Assembly: GCA_000934455.1 (NCBI GenBank)
Contig: KN886983.1
Coordinates: forward strand, 49,580-104,115
Source: Apostichopus parvimensis
Lineage: Eukaryota > Echinodermata > Holothuroidea > Aspidochirotida > Stichopodidae
DNA: 54,536 nt
Direction of reading: 5' to 3'
Part shown: one piece after another, positions 1 to 10,901 of the stretch
How the letters are laid out: each line of letters opens with the position of its first letter
Numbering within the stretch: position 1 is the stretch's first letter
Made by a program: the position numbers and the translations under genes
The notes under the pieces: generated by a model
Database searches by the model: none
What the model was told of the DNA's origin: nothing
The model's input: the letters and a program-made list of their open reading frames with translations, nothing else

Positions 1-3000
1 ATGGAGAGAAGAAAGAAAGAAACCAACAGGGGAAGAGGAGGTAGGAGATAAACAGTGGAGGGACAAAGAGAGGATTAAGGGAAGGGGGTATGGAATAAAC
101 TGGAGAAGGACAAATACAGAAAGGTGTGGAGAAAAAAGGGTGGAAGAGAGCTATGAGAAGAGGAGTGAGGGGGAACAAGGGGAGAAGGAGGGGGGATAGA
201 AGAAAAGTTCATCATGTCCTTCCTGAATGTTGAGCCCATGAGGTTGAATGGAATTAGATTCAACAATGTGGTGGCTGCAGATGATGCATCTCTAAAAATG
301 CAACTATATCAAACAAAGTCACCCTCAGTCGGCCTTCGACCCTCCACATCGTCTCATCTGAAGAGGATTTCCAATCTCAAGTAAAGATATCTAATTTGAG
401 ATGGAATCCTTACCACTTTCTTTTTAATGTTATTTGTAATAATTGGCTAGTCGTAAGAACCAAAAGTTGCCTTGTATCTACTGCACACACACACATCTAA
501 CGTCCAAAACAAGAAGGCAAAGGTCAATCACTCTCAAAGATGAAAGACAAGATAATGTAAATTCGTCAAAGTCTCAAAAAGTAAAGTAGAGAATTGTGTC
601 TTAATGATAGTTTGGTAAAATGCGAGCAGGTATTGGTTGTTAGTGCCTCTTAGGCCGTGATAGTTTGGATTCCGTTGGGTGGATCACGTAAAAAAGCACA
701 AATTATGCACTGACGTGAAATAATAAAAAATAAATGAATTCAATGGAAAGGGGATGAACTTCAGTGGGTTTTGATGACTTACATTTACCTTTTTTTTATT
801 ACAGCCAACAAGTTAATAATAATAATACTCAGCAGTTATTTTTACGACGCTTAAGCGACCACAAATGTGGGAGAAACCCGCAAGTGCTATGATTTACAAC
901 TTCTCATCAAATTATATTCCCACAAAGCTGAATATGACCTTATACGAATTATTTCAACGCGACGCATATACAGACACTTCTAACGTTCCTGCAGCTTAAT
1001 TACAACTCCCTGGTCGCAGCCTACTGGCATGTGAGTTGAAAAGGATTACACATACAAAAATGTTAATTAACTGCGACGAATTTTACAGATAAAAGTGTGC
1101 AAGTCCGTGTGTGCTATGATCCAGCGTTTGATTTTGTGTCACGCAAGCATGAAAAAAAAAACATTAAACATTAATCTTAAGTAAACAAAATGTAGACTTT
1201 GACCAACTTGTTGAGATGTACTCGTATATTGTGTAAAAAGGCTGTTCAAAGTCGAAACAAATATATTGTGCTGCAACTCAAAATACGTTTTCAATTGAAT
1301 TGAGGCGATCAGTAGGTGATCTTTCTGCATTTCTCCGACAAGAAAAAACATTTTAGAGGAGAGAGAGGTAAGACAATACTACCAATTCAAGTGAAATGTA
1401 CTTTATTAAGCTAAATTAGCCTCAGCTAACGTTGAATGTTATTGTCTGCACCATGGTAAGCTTTTTACTCGTAAACGGCACCTTACCTGTTATCATTTGC
1501 AATGAACTTGTTCATTGCAAGAGTGTGGTGAAAGACAAAACGCGGGTGATATTTGTCGTTGATTCTGTACTTATGGAAAGAAATTTGAAATCAGATGTGC
1601 CTATTGAGATAACCTACAGTTTCCAATTTGCTTAGATACCGTTGGAAAATATTCAGACAAAATTAACCATTAAATGTCTCATTTTGGCAGCAATATGTTG
1701 AACTATAAAGGGATACACGAAATGATTTTCTAGTTTAAAGCTATATAAAGGTTACCTCTGAGAAACATTTTTATATTCCTAATCAGCGTAAACATTCTTC
1801 TTTATTTTTCTCTTGTAAAAAACACACTTTATCGGAAAAGGGGCACTTGAAATTTACAAAAATAATTGATATACTCTTGTAAGAACTATTTTGAAAACTA
1901 TTTTTGAAAACAAACCCATATGAGACACGTTTGGCATTCGGCATTTTAACGTTGTAATGTTTCGGTAATGTTTACATTTACACATGAAGACGCTGCTTTC
2001 ACGAAATACCTTTATAGTCCGGACTGAAGCCAATTTTCGTGCAGTTACAAACATCCAAACTCCAATAGCTTAATAACGCAAGGCTTGATTGTGTAATGTG
2101 AATGATTCTGGATGCAATTTAAGAAAATTCAATTTACTGATGATGCTGTTTTACTGTCTTCGTTTCACCACAACACTAGAGTTAATCGCAGGACTTATCA
2201 GGTGTAATATCAGGACAACAAAAACCATTTCACGTTCTTTTACCGACTTCAAGCTACCACGGCTTTCATCCTTTATTGTTTTTAATTAAGGTCAGATACC
2301 GTACAACTTGTACAACATGTTGACTGGTCTACGGGATTCTATTGACAAAGCTTTCCCTAAAATAATAAGTGCCTTAATGATTCCATGAGTACTAGTGGAG
2401 TATAACATTCTTTCATTCATCTTCTATGCAAAGTACGTGTTTGCTGCGTAGGCTGCAAACACTTTCGAATTTGCACTGTAGGACTGAGGGTTCGCAACAT
2501 GAAATGGATTTAAGTTTGAGAAGGAAACCACGAATAACATACGAACACAGAGCTTTGTACCAGAATTAGGAGCTCACATCCAACTACTGCAATAGATGTG
2601 TATATTTACTGGTTTAACAATGATGACATATTTTATGCATACTTTCGGTTCACCGTCTACCACAATTTATGTTTACAAATAGATGTTTACTGCTGATTTG
2701 ATGAAGGTAATATTCAAAGGTAGCTCTCGTTATCAGTTTGTTTGAACATAAAATGCTTTCAAACGACTAACGTTTTCTCTTCTTTCTTGTTATATTTACG
2801 GGAATCGTACGCTTGCAATCCAGGGTTAGAGTATTTTTCATATCACGTAAACGTCACGGTGCTCGTATGCCATATTCAAATAAATGACTTGAACACCATA
2901 CCCAGTTATTGCATCTTTGCATTTTGACCAGGGAAAATTAAACATGCAGCAGTACAGTACAAAGCTATGGCCACAGTGGTGTTAAGCCGAGTATCAACGT

Positions 3001-3208
3001 AGTTTATTTTTAATGATTGACGTTTACGATGGTTTGTGGGTAAACGGTAGCTTACTGTGTTAATCAGTAAATTACAAATGTTTAACAAATAATATGTACA
3101 GGAACAGGGAATGGTTTAAGCAAACTATAGTAAATTAACTGATAAAAGTCGTGTTTGTTGATGGTGAACTTTTTTATATTTCTTGTCCATTTCAATTTCA
3201 GCAGCTAC
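1..3208. other. Upstream intergenic region, no supported gene
   Basis: The first 210 bases are strongly purine-rich (A/G) on the plus strand. The rest is AT-rich. Only short open frames of about 60-70 codons occur, without domain-like composition, signal peptides or splice-site pairs that join. The promoter of gene A should lie near the right end, but I do not see a convincing TATA box close to its first exon. Confidence 0.6.
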
Positions 3209-3275
3209 ATGTGCATGGAGGCGATGGATAATTTGTTTATAGCAGTTATACTTTTAACTGCTCATTTTATTTTAG
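3209..3275 (+). CDS. Gene A exon 1: signal peptide
   Basis: The exon encodes 22 residues with a hydrophobic core (LFIAVILLTAHFIL) after a short polar start, typical of a cleaved signal peptide. I chose the ATG at 3209; later in-frame ATGs at 3215 and 3224 would also work. It ends at a good donor (G|GTAAG) in phase 1, which matches exon 2. The matching exon of gene C is 40171-40222. Confidence 0.7.
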
Positions 3276-6200
3276 GTAAGTCGAATGTTTGTAAAGTCCC
3301 CTCCTGTAGTCCCCGGGAACAATCGATAGGTAACTAAGTAAATATAACAACTTTTACATAGTCGTTGCGCTGCCTACGATACTGAATATTCGATAGTAGA
3401 CCTACTAATTAAAATGCTTTCTTGACAGCTGTTCTGCTCTTGCGGTCTTAAAATAACGCATCACATCCTAGCTAAAAAAGGACTTGCGATCTAAGGATTG
3501 GAAGTTCGAGTCCTGGATAGATCAGTGAGTTGTGTCCTTACGTAATGCAACTTACTCTGGTATATGTGCGCGGGAACGACTGTGTGTACTATGCATGCTT
3601 GGTACGTATGAGTTTACGAAAGTAACCATTGACCAGGGGTTAATTTTTGTAAACGCCGCGTGAGAAGGCTTTGGCCTTATACAAGACTTTAACTTTAACT
3701 GATAGCTTTAGTCTTAAACCACAACCATTTGATTTATCTGGCAATGGATAAAGTATCGGTTCTTTCAATTGTACAGGTCGCAGTTCTGAAGATTGTTATC
3801 CAAAGCAAATCCTGAGACCTGGGGAAAGCGGCACTATTCGTTGCTCCATTGAAGATGGATATTTTGGTGTTTACTGGTATAATACGCAGGATCTTACGCA
3901 GCAGCCAGTGCTATTTATTGAGGATGGGCAAGTAGGTGGCCGTGGATACACATCTGGGGAGTATAACCTGGCTTCCGGTGGTTCGTTGCTGATTGTGCGT
4001 GTTGCAGCCAAACATGAAATAATATTCACAGTTGTTATATTCGAAAATCGTGACAGCAGCAAAGTGATTCAACATACAATTGAAGTATTAGTAATCGGTA
4101 AAGAAAGTGTTCCTTTAATATTTTATGAATTAAGGGTAGGAATGTAAGTGAAACAATTATATCAATTTCGTCGGGTTACTATACACGGGATATATAGTTT
4201 GTTTAGAACCTTAAATGTGTTGGAAAATAATGAGTTCGAGTAATTTATTTCAATATTTTATTGTTTGATTTTTATTCTTCCAGCGCGTCCGACTTTTCCC
4301 TATCCAGTTATAAACCAATGTAAAGGCAAACAATACTGTTACAAAAAGCTTCCTGCCGTTGATGAACTCGAATGCACTGTCCATGACGCAAGACCACCAG
4401 TACATTTGACATGGGTGCGGAGGACGATAAATAATGATTCAGATGTGACGTTTCAACGAACTTATTCTACCAATGCCGATTTGAATACAACCACTGCAAC
4501 AATAAGGTTGCGATCTTCAATGCATGTTCACTTCCATCTATTTGTATGTAGAGCAAAATACAATACATCAGTGTTGGAAAATTTGGAATCATTCATAATA
4601 ACAGAATTAGATGAACCTCCTACAGACTTAAAAAATGCAACTCATGCAGAAATACAAAAGGATGACAGGATGATATTACAATGCTCTGGAGACAAAATAC
4701 TATTCTTTATTTGGAAGAAAACAGTGCCTGGAACATCGAATGTTGTAATAGCTCATGGATACCTCTTGGCAGGAACAAAGTTTTCAGAAAAGCCTTACAG
4801 TATTGATCACAATGGTTCACTAACGTTTCCCCAGTTTGACGAAAGCCTAGAAGGTGTGTACGTCTGCTACACAAGTGATGGGAATAAAGAGTCGTCAACG
4901 GGCTACAATCTAACGACAGGTACGTTAAGAAAATGTATTGAATTTAAAGCTCTGTCAGTGTGACTCTTCATCGAGACAGTTACATACAAATCTATATTAA
5001 ATGATCTTACTTAAATGTGAACATTTTTAATACAGTGTGACAGAAATTGTCGAACGTTGTTGTGAGTATCGCCATATTGCTTTTACAAGATCGAGACGCT
5101 TATACGTAGAACTGAAGATTTAATCCGAAACGTACTACTACGTAATAATCACTCCATTCTAACACACACGAATGATTCGGAGTTCAGTTTTCTCTGCATA
5201 CAATCATACTTACTCAAGAACATTTTCATGCCAAGGAAGAAATTAATTTTCAGTATTCATTCATCAAATACAGACATTTTCTTCGTTAATCACTCTCATT
5301 ATTGTTTTTCTTGAACTTAGCATCTCTGGTTACTCATCCAATTGCCCCGATTGGAAAAGGGATAACTGAAGCTGCAGTTGCAGCTGAGCAAAGAAATACA
5401 GCTGTGATTGTGATACCGGTCTGTCTTGCAGTTATGCTCTTGGTTTTGGGAATGTTCTTAGGTAACTACTACATAACTATTTGTTATCAAGTGTACGCAC
5501 GGTCAATGTTTTGAGCTTATGGTGCAATAAAATTGTAAATGAGACTATTTCTTTGCCACGTATATCATTAACGTTCTAATTAATACATTTTGTTTAAAGC
5601 ATTGCGTCGCAAGAAGATCATTAAGAGACGAAGGGGAAAAGGTAATCCAATGCGATTATATTGAGTGTGCTTTTTGTCTCTTATCGGTTTAATACATGTG
5701 TTCAAGGCTATCTAATATAGAATTTCGGATCAGAAAAATAACTGTTTACTTTTATATTTAATTTTAGAAATCACTTGAATAAAGCTAAACAATCATTTAT
5801 CAAGTAGTTCCAGGAACTCAATATTCTTAATTTATGACCATTTACAAGCAACTGAAGAAAACAGTCTGAGTTAAAAGACATAAAGCTCACTTTCATAGCA
5901 AAAGTAAAAATCATGTTTGTTTATAAAATACTATCGTAGTAACATATTTCTTTATGTATTTATCCGATAAGAGGAGCCGATGTGAAACGATCTTTTGTCC
6001 GAAATTACCATATTGGTCTTCCATGTTCGCTAGAAAATGTATACCAGACTAACAGTGAACTTGATAAAAACATGTATTACGAAATATAAACAAATAGTAA
6101 TTTTTATTTTTGTTTGCCATTCATTATCTGTATCATACTGGTCAGAATAAAAATATGCTCATTTGATATAAAAATTTATTTTAATACAGAACAATCGACG

Positions 6201-9200
6201 CCAAGTGAAAGTATACCCCTTAACGGTAAATATACATCGTAAATGAGTTATAAGGTTCAATTTAAATTACTTGTTAATATCCTTCTCGCATCACGGGAGT
6301 ATGATCGTCTAAGAATGAGACGACGTCACGTCACCAGTATGCATGGAAATTGGTTTATAGTTAACTTTCAGTTACATGCAATAATTATACACTTAATTGT
6401 ATTCCCTTATAGCTCGTTTTTTCTTTAAATTATTGTATTTTCATTACATTTAACTCAGTTTCCGTCGTCATTCTCAGAACCCCAAAATGGTGACCAAAAG
6501 AGAGAAGAACGAAAAGATAGTCAAGCAGAGCAACCAGGTATAAATACGCACTCTATTTCAAGTAACATTTTCTTTGACGTGATACAACATTGCCTTTTCA
6601 GGCAATGGAAAGAACAATACAAGTAAACCAAACACAGATATTCAAAACAAATTGATTGTGAGCCCGCATCAAAGTGTGAAATGTACAAAAATATTCCAAA
6701 GAAAAAGATATAAGGAAGCAATGTCCTATGAAAACATGTTATGTAGAAAAGTTGTTCTAATCGAGGGCTTTTCGGCGTATGTAGGGATTAGTTGCAGGTC
6801 CAAATTCCGAGTCGGCAGTTCATACTCCTCCTCCGTGGTAGGACCACTCCAATACTAATATGTTTTACTTCTGCGTGATAGAAAGTGAATCTGTGAAATT
6901 ATCGTCAGGTTCCGCAGACGAGTAAGTTCTTTGCGTTTAATCCGATGATGACATTGTAGGGGTTGGGGAAGGTGTAGAACAATCGTAAATGGGGCGGCTA
7001 AAGGATCCAAGGGTGAAGGGGGTAGATAAATACCATCTGTTGCAGTTCGATATTCTGAATGAAAATACTTTAAACGACAATTTTGGAATTGAAAATTAAT
7101 GTTAAACATTGGTAAAATGTGTAAATAAGCTAGATTCCATTGTATGAGTTCATGACCTTAGTTGTAGAACACACTAAGTACTACTACTAAGAATCGAGCA
7201 CTACAAGGTAGTACTACAAGGGAGCACGTCACATGACCCTCCATGGTTTGGTACGTGGCAAAGTGATATATATATATCTTTTCACCCCGTCAACACATAC
7301 TTGGAAAGGTGGTCACGCCACTCAACTGTGGAAGCGAGTAGCAACTACCTTAGAACTGCAAAACTTGGCAAAACCCTCACGTAAAGTTGTACCAACCGAG
7401 ACCGGTAGGTTACTGTGTGTTTGTAGTACCAGTATAGTATATGGTAAGAATAAACTACTAAGCTGATTCCATTGGTGAGAAGTGATATATGGTTATATAG
7501 AAAAGAGCCACAGAACGAAAATAAATGGGTCAAATAAAGAACTTCAAAACAAAAGGTCTAAATGAAAATATGATTCGTCACTCCCGCATATAGACATTTA
7601 AGGATTTAACATAACATAATTGAGCAGTTTTAGGCATCAATAGTGTACAAAGCATTTCCGATTGTTTCTTTCAATTAACTGTTGTGCTGTAATTTTCTTA
7701 TCATTTGCACTTGCCTAGTGTTATCGTTCTTGATTTCAAAGAAAAACTTAACAATATTTTCCCTTGTAAACTATAATTGTAATATAGTTTCTATTAGAAA
7801 AACGAAAAGAACTGGTTTGGCATGGTACAATACCAAATATTTTCACAAGTAAAAGTTTCACAGCTTTCGGTATACGCAGCTATAACTATGATTACCCAAA
7901 ACGCTCCTGCATCGTTATCTTCTACTTATCACAAAAGTTCCTTAAACACGCTGTTGCTTATTTTAACGTAGAGAGAAACATGGAAGAAGGAATCATTGAT
8001 AAAAGTGACTTAACAGATGAGGAAGAATGTAAAAGGAGCGATGACTCCATACGAGGCGAGGAGTCTCCAGACGACAATGGTAAGTACAGGGAATATATTT
8101 GTAGCAAATCGTTACAACATTACATTAAAACTTTGTGTGACCATGTTCCGCTTGATGTTAACATGTAAATTCTGGCTTACATTGCTAAGCACATTCTTCA
8201 ACTTTAAGGTAAATATGTTTTATAACACAAATAACGTAACTTATAATAGCAAAATTCCTTCAAACATTAAAACATCAAAACTTTTGTGTCATTCCTGTTA
8301 CACGAAGATGAAAGTGTTCAAGAAGAAGAACATGTTAGTGAAGGCAAAATAAACATCGAAAAAATGGAGGAATTATCAGCAGCGAACAAGGGAAATGCGC
8401 TATTGTCCGAGGACGGTAAGCATGGTAACGAAATAATACTAATAATAATAATAAAAATTATGTGGACTCTTGCTTTTAGTTAAAAGTGTATGGGCATGAA
8501 TAACAATAGAGTTTCTATTAGAAAAACGAAAAGAACTGGTTTGGCATGATACAATACCAAGTATTTTCACAAGTTCAAGTTTCACAGCTTTCGGTATACG
8601 CAGCTGTAACTATGATTACCCAAAACGCTCCTGCATCGTTATCTTCTACTTATCACAAAAGTTCCTCAAACACGCTGTTGCTTATTTTTAACGTAGAGAG
8701 AAAAATGGAAGAAGGAAACATTGATAAATGTCACTTAACAGATGACGAAGAATGTCAAAGTAGCGATGACTCCATACGTGGCGAGGAGTCTCCAGACGTC
8801 AATGGTAAGTATAGGGAATATATTCGTAGCACATCATTACTAGATTAAATTCATACTTCGTGTGATCATGTTCCACTTCATGTTTACATGTTAATTCAGG
8901 CTTACATTGCTAAGCACTTTCTTCAAAATTAAGGTACATATGTCTTTTAACACAAACAATGTTACTTATAATAGCAAAATTCCATCAAACATTACAAAAA
9001 TCAGAACTGTTGTGTCACTCCTGTTATACAAGATGAAAGTGTTGAGGAAGAAGAACATCAAAATGAAGAAGAAACAAACATCGAAGAAATGGAGGAAGTA
9101 CCTGCAGCGAACAAGGGAAATGCGCTATGGTCCGAGAACGGTAAGAATGGTAAAGAAGTAGTACTAAGGTTATACAAATCATGTGGAAGGTTGCTAAAGT

Positions 9201-10839
9201 TTAATGTGCATGTTCATTTATTTTCAACTCCTTTCCAATGGTGATACCACTATTACTCAAAAAGTATATCTTTTTGAGCTTCATACTTGGTTTGCAAATT
9301 CGGCTTGCCATCCATACTTGTGGATGATGGCCTACATTTGAAAGTACATATAGGAACTGGATATATGTAATATTTTCTGTTTCTTACTTAATTCTTCAAG
9401 AAATCTACCTCACTAGCCAATAGTCAGGTAGTTAAGTGGAATTTAAGGCAAACTATATGGCAAGGAATCAGAAAGCCTACATGTTGTTCAAAACTGTTGG
9501 ATACTGCTTTAATTTTCCTCTTTCTACGTTTCCTCCGAGCATTCTCTAATTCTCAACAAAGAAAAGTAACCGTTACATTGGAACATTTTATAAATCTGAT
9601 TGACTTCTTTTTCATTACGTAGGTATATCAAAGAGTCCAAATAAAGTTTTGAACATTGGAGAATTCGATCTATCAAGGATTACACAAATTCGGAGCTATC
9701 AGGTTGGTGAAAAGTCAACATCTTGCCGCCAGGAAAAGGTGATTTTGCATATTGGTGGTAGAGAATCTGATAAAACTGAGGTAGTAAGCAACTTGGTCAT
9801 CTACTTTAGTGGATTCCCCTTCACCGATCACCGAAGATGTGAGTCAAACATTGGTAAACACGTTGTGAATTGCATTAGTATATACACTCCTCCATACAAG
9901 TTTAATTTTGATGTTAAAATCCTCGATTTACCAAATGACAGTGACTGTAGTGAAACATTACAACCAACAACGTATGAGAAAACACTCGAAGAGATGTACC
10001 AGACGAAGAATAAGAAATACCAGTTGACACAAATAGACGCAATCGTGATTGTCAATAAGTTCTCGGGTAACAATCACGTACCTTATGCGGCTCTTAGAAT
10101 CTTTGGTAATGACTTGCTTGATAGCATATATACATTCTCCACCAGTGGTTCCTCGGATGATTGCTCCGAGTCAGCAGAAAAAGATGACCATGCTGCTCAT
10201 CAATTTCTACTTACACACGAGCACTTGCTTCAAGGACAGTTAAATGACAAAACCAACAACACCAGAATGGACAGTTTGGTAAGAGAACGGTGTAATCTTG
10301 AAAGTTTCTTAAAATGTCTAACGAAAAGATCTTCGGTTAGTGTAGAACGAAGTAAAGAAGTTCTACAGCAACGTAAAATACTACGTGAAGAGATGTCTAA
10401 TATTAGAAGGTCATTTAAAGATTTGAAAGAGCATGAAAGGAAATTGAAAAAAAGCAAGACTACTTATGATAAAGACACGGTCAAGCTGGATGGTGAGAAT
10501 GCTATGATCTGCCATGAATGTAGAAACACATGTCATGAAGTTTGTAACCATACTAACATAACAGACTGTGAATGTTGGAAATGGTTTTCATATTTTCGCG
10601 GATGTTCACAATGCAAAGACAGCTGTGGTCGCGACCGTCATGAGCGATGTTCCTATACGTACAAAACTGCAAAACAAAAGGTTACAGAAATGTCCGCAAT
10701 GAAGAATACTGAAGTAAAGGTGAAAGAGAGAAAGCTAAAGCTCGACAGAAATGCGGAGATAATCAAAAGATGTCTGGATGAGCTCAACCAAAGTGTACTT
10801 TTTCCAACTCAGATTTCCCTTGATAAATATTTGAACTAA
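3209..10839 (+). CDS. Gene A: Ig-domain transmembrane receptor with C-terminal pseudo-GTPase domain
   Basis: My model joins 3209-3275, 3777-4097, 4284-4919, 5321-5461, 5600-5641, 6190-6225, 6478-6537, 7972-8079, 8308-8415, 8697-8804, 9033-9140 and 9623-10839. All internal introns are GT...AG and phase 1, and the sum is 2952 nt, giving 983 residues and a TAA stop. Order of parts: signal peptide (1-22), V-like Ig domain (23-129), two Ig domains in one exon (130-341), transmembrane helix (about 365-387), basic tail (389-402), polar segments, four acidic 36-residue modules (435-578), then a GTPase-like domain and Cys-rich motif (579-983). It should sit in the plasma membrane with the Ig part outside. 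Gene C is a full-length paralogue with the same exon plan. Individual splice junctions are read by eye, and skipping or inclusion of the acidic exons is possible. Confidence 0.8.
3465..3705 (+). mobile_element. Possible tRNA-derived SINE in gene A intron 1
   Basis: A pol III A-box-like sequence (TAGCTAAAAAAGG, 3469-3481) is followed by a B-box-like sequence (AGTTCGAGTCC, 3503-3513). The segment ends in a short AACTTTAACTT-type simple repeat near 3685-3702. This layout is that of a tRNA-derived SINE. The A-to-B spacing (34 nt start to start) is shorter than in a tRNA, and I could not define target duplications. Confidence 0.4.
3777..4097 (+). CDS. Gene A exon 2: V-like Ig domain lacking the F-strand Cys
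   Basis: This 321-nt phase 1-1 exon encodes one Ig fold: B-strand Cys (IRCSI), core Trp (VYWYN), and a GEYNL...GSLLI segment typical of V-type E strands. The expected F-strand YxC is replaced by FTVVIFE, with no Cys. Instead an extra Cys sits near the A strand (EDCYP). Gene C exon 2 has the same length and the same two features, so the change is a property of this subfamily. A disulfide between the A-strand and B-strand cysteines is possible but is my inference. Confidence 0.8.
4284..4919 (+). CDS. Gene A exon 3: two tandem Ig domains
   Basis: One 636-nt phase 1-1 exon encodes two Ig domains. The first has Cys-Trp-Cys at LECTV, LTWVR and FVCRA; the second at LQCSG, FIWKK and YVCYTS, with the usual EGVYVC motif. 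There are several N-x-S/T sites. A further Cys pair (NQCKG, QYCYK) precedes the first domain and is also kept in gene C. Having two Ig domains in a single exon suggests that an intron between them was lost before A and C diverged. The exon ends at G|GTACG. Confidence 0.85.
5321..5461 (+). CDS. Gene A exon 4: membrane-proximal stalk and transmembrane helix
   Basis: The exon encodes 47 residues: an Ala/Thr-rich stalk, then a hydrophobic stretch (TAVIVIPVCLAVMLLVLGMF) long enough for one transmembrane helix. It is followed in the next exon by LRRKKIIKRRRGK, a strong positive-inside stop-transfer signal. The acceptor is ACTTAG and the donor G|GTAAC, both in phase 1. Confidence 0.85.
5600..6537 (+). 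CDS. Gene A exons 5-7: short cytoplasmic tail exons
   Basis: Three small phase 1-1 exons: 5600-5641 (basic, LRRKKIIKRRRGK), 6190-6225 (EQSTPSESIPLN) and 6478-6537 (polar, Lys/Glu/Gln-rich). They have no tyrosine motif and look like a flexible cytoplasmic linker. Gene C has three corresponding small exons of 45, 33 and 66 nt, which supports the pattern although sequence similarity is low. Exons this small could be skipped without breaking frame. Confidence 0.65.
6602..6858 (+). CDS. Gene A possible alternative terminal exon
   Basis: After a good acceptor (CTTTTCAG at 6594-6601) the phase-1 frame stays open for 85 codons to a TAA at 6856-6858. Joined to exon 7 it would give a receptor without the pseudo-GTPase domain. 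It contains a YENM motif that fits the YxxM class bound by PI3-kinase p85 SH2 domains. I see no clear phase-1 donor that would let it join the acidic exons; the best is a weak A|GTGTGA near 6675. It may be a short-isoform end, or not coding. Confidence 0.35.
7786..9233 (+). repeat. Tandem duplication of a 725-bp two-exon unit
   Basis: The segment around 7786-8508 is repeated at about 8511-9233 with a constant offset of 725 bp: exon starts 7972 to 8697 and 8308 to 9033. Intron and exon are both conserved, for example GAAAAGAACTGGTTTGGCAT occurs in both copies. The high intron similarity says the duplication is recent. Confidence 0.9.
7972..9140 (+). CDS. Gene A exons 8-11: four acidic 36-residue modules
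   Basis: Four exons of exactly 108 nt, all phase 1-1: 7972-8079, 8308-8415, 8697-8804 and 9033-9140. Exons 8 and 10 are copies of one module (LTDEEE / LTDDEE, SDDSIRGEESPD). Exons 9 and 11 are copies of another (DESVQEEEH / DESVEEEEH, AANKGNAL). The encoded 144 residues are Glu/Asp/Ser-rich and probably disordered. Being equal and frame-neutral, any number of them can be spliced in, so they could set the distance between the membrane and the GTPase-like domain. Confidence 0.7.
9623..10839 (+). CDS. Gene A exon 12: AIG1/IMAP-like pseudo-GTPase domain with Cys-rich motif
   Basis: The exon starts after TACGTAG and is open for 405 codons with no own ATG at the start, so it is the end of gene A and not a separate gene. 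A Rossmann-like start (KVILHIGG) leads to a Walker-A position reading GGRESDKT (9754-9777): Lys and Thr are kept but the Gly before Lys is Asp. The DxxG position reads DLPN. The later IDAIVIV and RIFGNDLLDSIYTFST segments resemble the G4-G5 part of a large AIG1-like GTPase family of fish and invertebrates. A Lys/Glu-rich coiled-coil-like stretch follows, then ten Cys in residues 875-921 (CHEC, CSQC), as in that family's C-terminal Cys motif. Family assignment is from memory of its pattern. GTP binding is probably lost or weak. Confidence 0.7.
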
Positions 10840-10895
10840 GAAATATCTGAAAGTATGAACGTTGAAAGAAAATACGAAATTTTATTGAAAAGATA

Positions 10896-10901
10896 AATAA
10901 A
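10896..10901 (+). promoter_or_regulatory. Polyadenylation signal of gene A
   Basis: AATAAA lies 57 bases after the stop codon of the pseudo-GTPase exon, a suitable place for the 3' end of gene A. Confidence 0.6.

Noticed and set aside
8017..8352. 111-codon open frame
   Set aside because: It runs through an exon, an intron and part of the next exon in another frame. The phase-1 acidic exon frame is conserved between the repeat copies; this one is not.
9649..10839. Separate intron-less GTPase-like gene
   Set aside because: There is no ATG at the beginning of the frame. It opens upstream to a consensus acceptor at 9621-9622 in the phase expected from gene A, so it is the terminal exon of that gene.
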